This document shows, piece after piece, positions 61,401 through 64,000 of a DNA stretch of 64,000 nt; within the stretch, counting starts at the first letter, position 1; each line of letters starts with the position of its first letter. This DNA comes from Azadirachta indica (lineage: Eukaryota; Streptophyta; Magnoliopsida; Sapindales; Meliaceae), in the NCBI GenBank assembly GCA_022749755.1, contig CM040446.1:1046966-1110965 (forward strand), written 5' to 3'. A program made the position numbers and the translations under genes. Under the pieces are notes generated by a model, which was given only the letters and a program-made list of their open reading frames with translations, was not told the DNA's origin and searched no databases.

Positions 61401-63074
61401 TTTGATCTATCTCAGAAGGCATTGACCTCTGCACAAGCAAAATTCTTCCAGGTGATTATAAATATAATTTTACATGGCCTTAAACAAGAAGATAGGAGAT
61501 TGGTCAAACCACATATACTCTGCTCAGCTGGCTTGTTCTGTTATCTAGTCATCACCATATTTGCAAATTTATTTTATATATTCTTGACTTTGGGATAAAG
61601 TAGTGATAATTAAATTTGAATTCTCTCACCTTTTCCTAGTTATGAGGATTATAGTGATTCAAATATGTATATCTTTCTTCCTTTACAAGTAAAATTTTCT
61701 CTCTCTTTTTTTAAGTTTTTGGGTGGTAAACACTCTGTTGTTGTTGATTGCAGCTACAAGTGTCGGATGAATCCTTGTCCCTGGTTATGGGTATGGGCTT
61801 CAAAGAGCAGGATGCAAAGAGATCATTGCGAATATGCAATCAGGATGTTGGGAGTGCTATTGATTTTCTTGTTGAGGAGAAGGAAAAGCGAGCGCGGCAA
61901 AGGGAAGAGGATGAACAGAGAAGAAGGGAAATCAAGTTGGCGCTATTTTCTATGAAAAATAAATCTATTTAAGTTTTGTATCCTGTGTCATTTGTTGAGT
62001 AATCTAACATATTTGCAGAGAGCAAAAACAGTATGGAATGACGCCCTTGAAGAAAGCTGTCGATCTCCAAAGATTAAAAGAATTGGTTTCCATTGGGTAA
62101 GCAAGCCAAAGTAGTTCAGTTCTCTCTCCATCTCTTCTATTTATTTATAATGTAATTACACTGACGGTACAATTTGCATGTAGCGTGTAGTAACATTATA
62201 TATGTCCATAACAGAAGTACTTATATGTATGCATCATAGACAAAGTTAAAAGAGTTGCTCATTTTTGCAGATTTGAGAAGGAGCTTGCTGCCGAAGCCCT
62301 TCGGAGAAATGAAAATGACACTGAAAAAGCATTAGATGACTTAACAAATCCAGAAGCTAACTCTGCCTTACAGGTCGCTAATTTTTTCTTACGAAACTTT
62401 CTCTTTGGACCTGGCTATTTTTCCATCACTAAATTTGTTTGACCTGCAGGTTGACATCGAATCAAGGAAAAGGAAAAGACATAGACAAGCAATAGATGCT
62501 AAAATAGAAAAACTAGTTTCCATGGGCTTTGAACGATCAAAAGGTACTTTAAATAAACGTCTTTATATTTATCATTTCAGTCATTTTTGCGGGAAAATTC
62601 TTTTTTGTTCCACAGCACAAAGCATTAGCGCCAGGCTCAGAGAAGCCAGTATTTGGTTGCCGACCAAGGCTCTTATAAGTTTTCTTGTGTGCAGTGGTTG
62701 AAGCTTGTCAGGCTGGTGGCAATGTTGAGAAAATAATGCTTCGACTTCTTGAACAGTCTGGTTCAAACCAGGCAACTGCTGCTAACAATAATGCAAGTTC
62801 TCTTATTTCAATGGCTAACAATGCTGACCCAAACAGTTTGTTTGGCAATGAGAATGTTGAAGGTGGCCAAAGCAGTTTGACTGATGATATGAATGTGGAA
62901 GGAACATCATCTGCTGGTGACATAGTAGAGCGAGATGTGGAGATGGAAGATGAACTTGCTAATGATTTAACAGGGGATGTTTTTTCAGACTATGATATTG
63001 AAGTTGCAAAAGAAGGCGAAGCAATAAATGAGTACTTGGCTCTGCTTGCCTCAAGTTCCCAGCGAGAAATGTGA
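58430..63074 (+). CDS. NUB1: NUB1-like protein (UBL plus three UBA domains)
   Basis: Eleven exons: 58430-58734, 59515-59637, 59760-59856, 60258-60293, 61056-61243, 61349-61451, 61754-61935, 62019-62096, 62271-62373, 62450-62543 and 62695-63074, giving 562 residues with all phases consistent. An N-terminal ubiquitin-like domain spans roughly residues 1-90. A helical middle follows, then three UBA domains at about 291-328 (VMGMGFKEQDAKRSL), 362-397 (LVSIGFEKELAAEAL) and 421-460 (LVSMGFERSKVVEA), and an acidic C-terminus. The animal homologue NEDD8 ultimate buster 1 binds NEDD8/ubiquitin-like conjugates and hands them to the proteasome. The same role in cytosol or nucleus is inferred here. The family and length match the single plant orthologue. 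Intron 4 holds an unusual G-rich tract. The gene is complete in the window. Confidence 0.92.
60718..60815 (+). repeat. G/T-only low-complexity tract in NUB1 intron 4
   Basis: About 100 bp consist almost only of G and T, with runs of four to eight G separated by T or TT and one gcgcgcg block. The surroundings are AT-rich. Similar words (tcgtctttgaactt near 60653, acgtctttgaactt near 60894) flank it. It may form G-quadruplexes in the transcript, or may be a sequencing artefact. Confidence 0.85.
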
Positions 63075-64000
63075 AGTAAATTTGTGAATAATATGGTAAA
63101 TGTTGCATTAGGCCAGAAGTAGTAGATGTCAATAATGATGTTTATGGTGGTGGAGTTTAATAAGTTATTTGGAGTCAGTAGCAGTATAAACTGTTCTAAC
63201 AAGCATTGTAGAAAGCTGAATTAGCGCATTCAGTCATAATGAATTAAATTATGCAGTGAATACAAGTTGCGAAGAAGGTGCATGTATCTGCTTCTTCAGT
63301 TTTCTCTTTTGACGTATGATCATATAAACATAATGTGGAGAGTATGGGCTTATGGACTATGGTTGGGACATTGATGAGATTTCCTTCTACTTTGGAAATA
63401 ATGTTGAAACGTAAGTTGATCCATTATTAGTATGTCTAGAGTTTCCGGCAGTGCACTGTAGTTAAAGCTTCAAAGTCATAGTATCTTAATCACAAACATT
63501 CCTGAGCTAGCTTTTATAGAAATAAGCACATTGCACAGGGATATCTCTGATATCCCCTTGCTTTTAGTTTTAATTGTCTGTCACTCTTCAGTTGTCGATC
63601 TCCATTATGATTAAAAGTTATTTTTTTGACTGCAGGATTATGAGGTATTAATTAAAGTTTAGGGAAGTGACGGTTTTATGTAAAGGGATATCGGGCATTT
63701 CCCCATTGTAAAAACATAACTTCAAATTTTTTTCAATAATAACATAGTGCCTAAACTTCATAAAGAGATCTTGGTTTACAGTTATTACTAGACTATTAGC
63801 GAAAGACCTTAACAACTTTAGGGGGAGACTTGTATAACTAATAGCTCTATAGATTCGGAAATATATACAAATGTTTTCAGCTGCTTCAACTTCTTTTGAG
63901 GAGAAACAATCTAGCACAATGAAAATTTACTTAGTTTTGCACTCACTTTGAACTATCTATTTCATTTGTAAAACTAAGCAATCCAATGATTATAACATAA
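63075..64000. other. 3' UTR and spacer after the NUB1-like gene
   Basis: Non-coding, moderately AT-rich DNA. A short minus-strand open frame near 63648-63917 resembles nothing known. No further gene was seen before the window ends. Confidence 0.5.

Noticed and set aside
1..64000. CRISPR arrays, operons, ribosome binding sites, tRNA or rRNA genes
   Set aside because: The window is plant nuclear DNA. No regularly spaced short repeats, no cloverleaf with intron-independent A and B boxes and no rRNA-like stretches were seen by eye. A tRNAscan run would be decisive for tRNAs.

Overview
This is nuclear DNA from a flowering plant, almost certainly a eudicot. The genes are split by short AT-rich GT-AG introns, the spacers are AT-rich and full of small transposon relics, and every recognisable protein belongs to a land-plant family. 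I cannot name the species. All exon models were made by reading splice sites and reading frames by eye.

Layout. (1) 444-1223 (+): the last four exons of a gene that starts outside the window and encodes a protein with a C-terminal membrane anchor. (2) 1951-30808 (-): six head-to-tail genes (copies A to F) for major facilitator superfamily transporters of the plant organic cation/carnitine transporter 7 (OCT7, SVOP/NiaP-like) type. All six share five coding exons and an intron that ends exactly at the start codon. A, B and C read intact. D and E each carry a one-base frameshift plus a GC splice donor in intron 1. F has a one-base frameshift at its seventh codon, which a downstream ATG could rescue. 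(3) 31199-41578: a 3.1-kb segment present three times upstream of F. It contains what looks like the first, untranslated exon of F. The middle copy is a left/right hybrid of its neighbours. Copies 1 and 2 carry a Tourist-like MITE whose empty site survives in copy 3, and copy 3 carries a solo LTR. (4) 42436-45643 (+): a short protein with only the N-terminal domain of the Hsp90 activator Aha1, preceded by a perfect heat-shock element. (5) 47761-50111 (+): a MYB-CC (GARP) transcription factor. (6) 50694-53563 (-): a REPRESSOR OF SILENCING 3-like RNA-binding protein with one apparent frameshift. (7) 55721-56986 (-): an intronless domesticated PIF/Harbinger transposase (ALP1/HARBI1-like) lacking the catalytic triad. 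(8) 58430-63074 (+): a NUB1-like protein with a ubiquitin-like domain and three UBA domains.

The genes do not form a pathway. The main themes are local gene amplification with graded decay, and tandem amplification of a regulatory and first-exon module by unequal crossing-over. Several one-base indels lie in otherwise well-conserved exons of two unrelated families. Assembly error therefore has to be excluded before D, E, F or the ROS3-like gene is called a pseudogene. I saw no CRISPR array, operon, rRNA or convincing tRNA.
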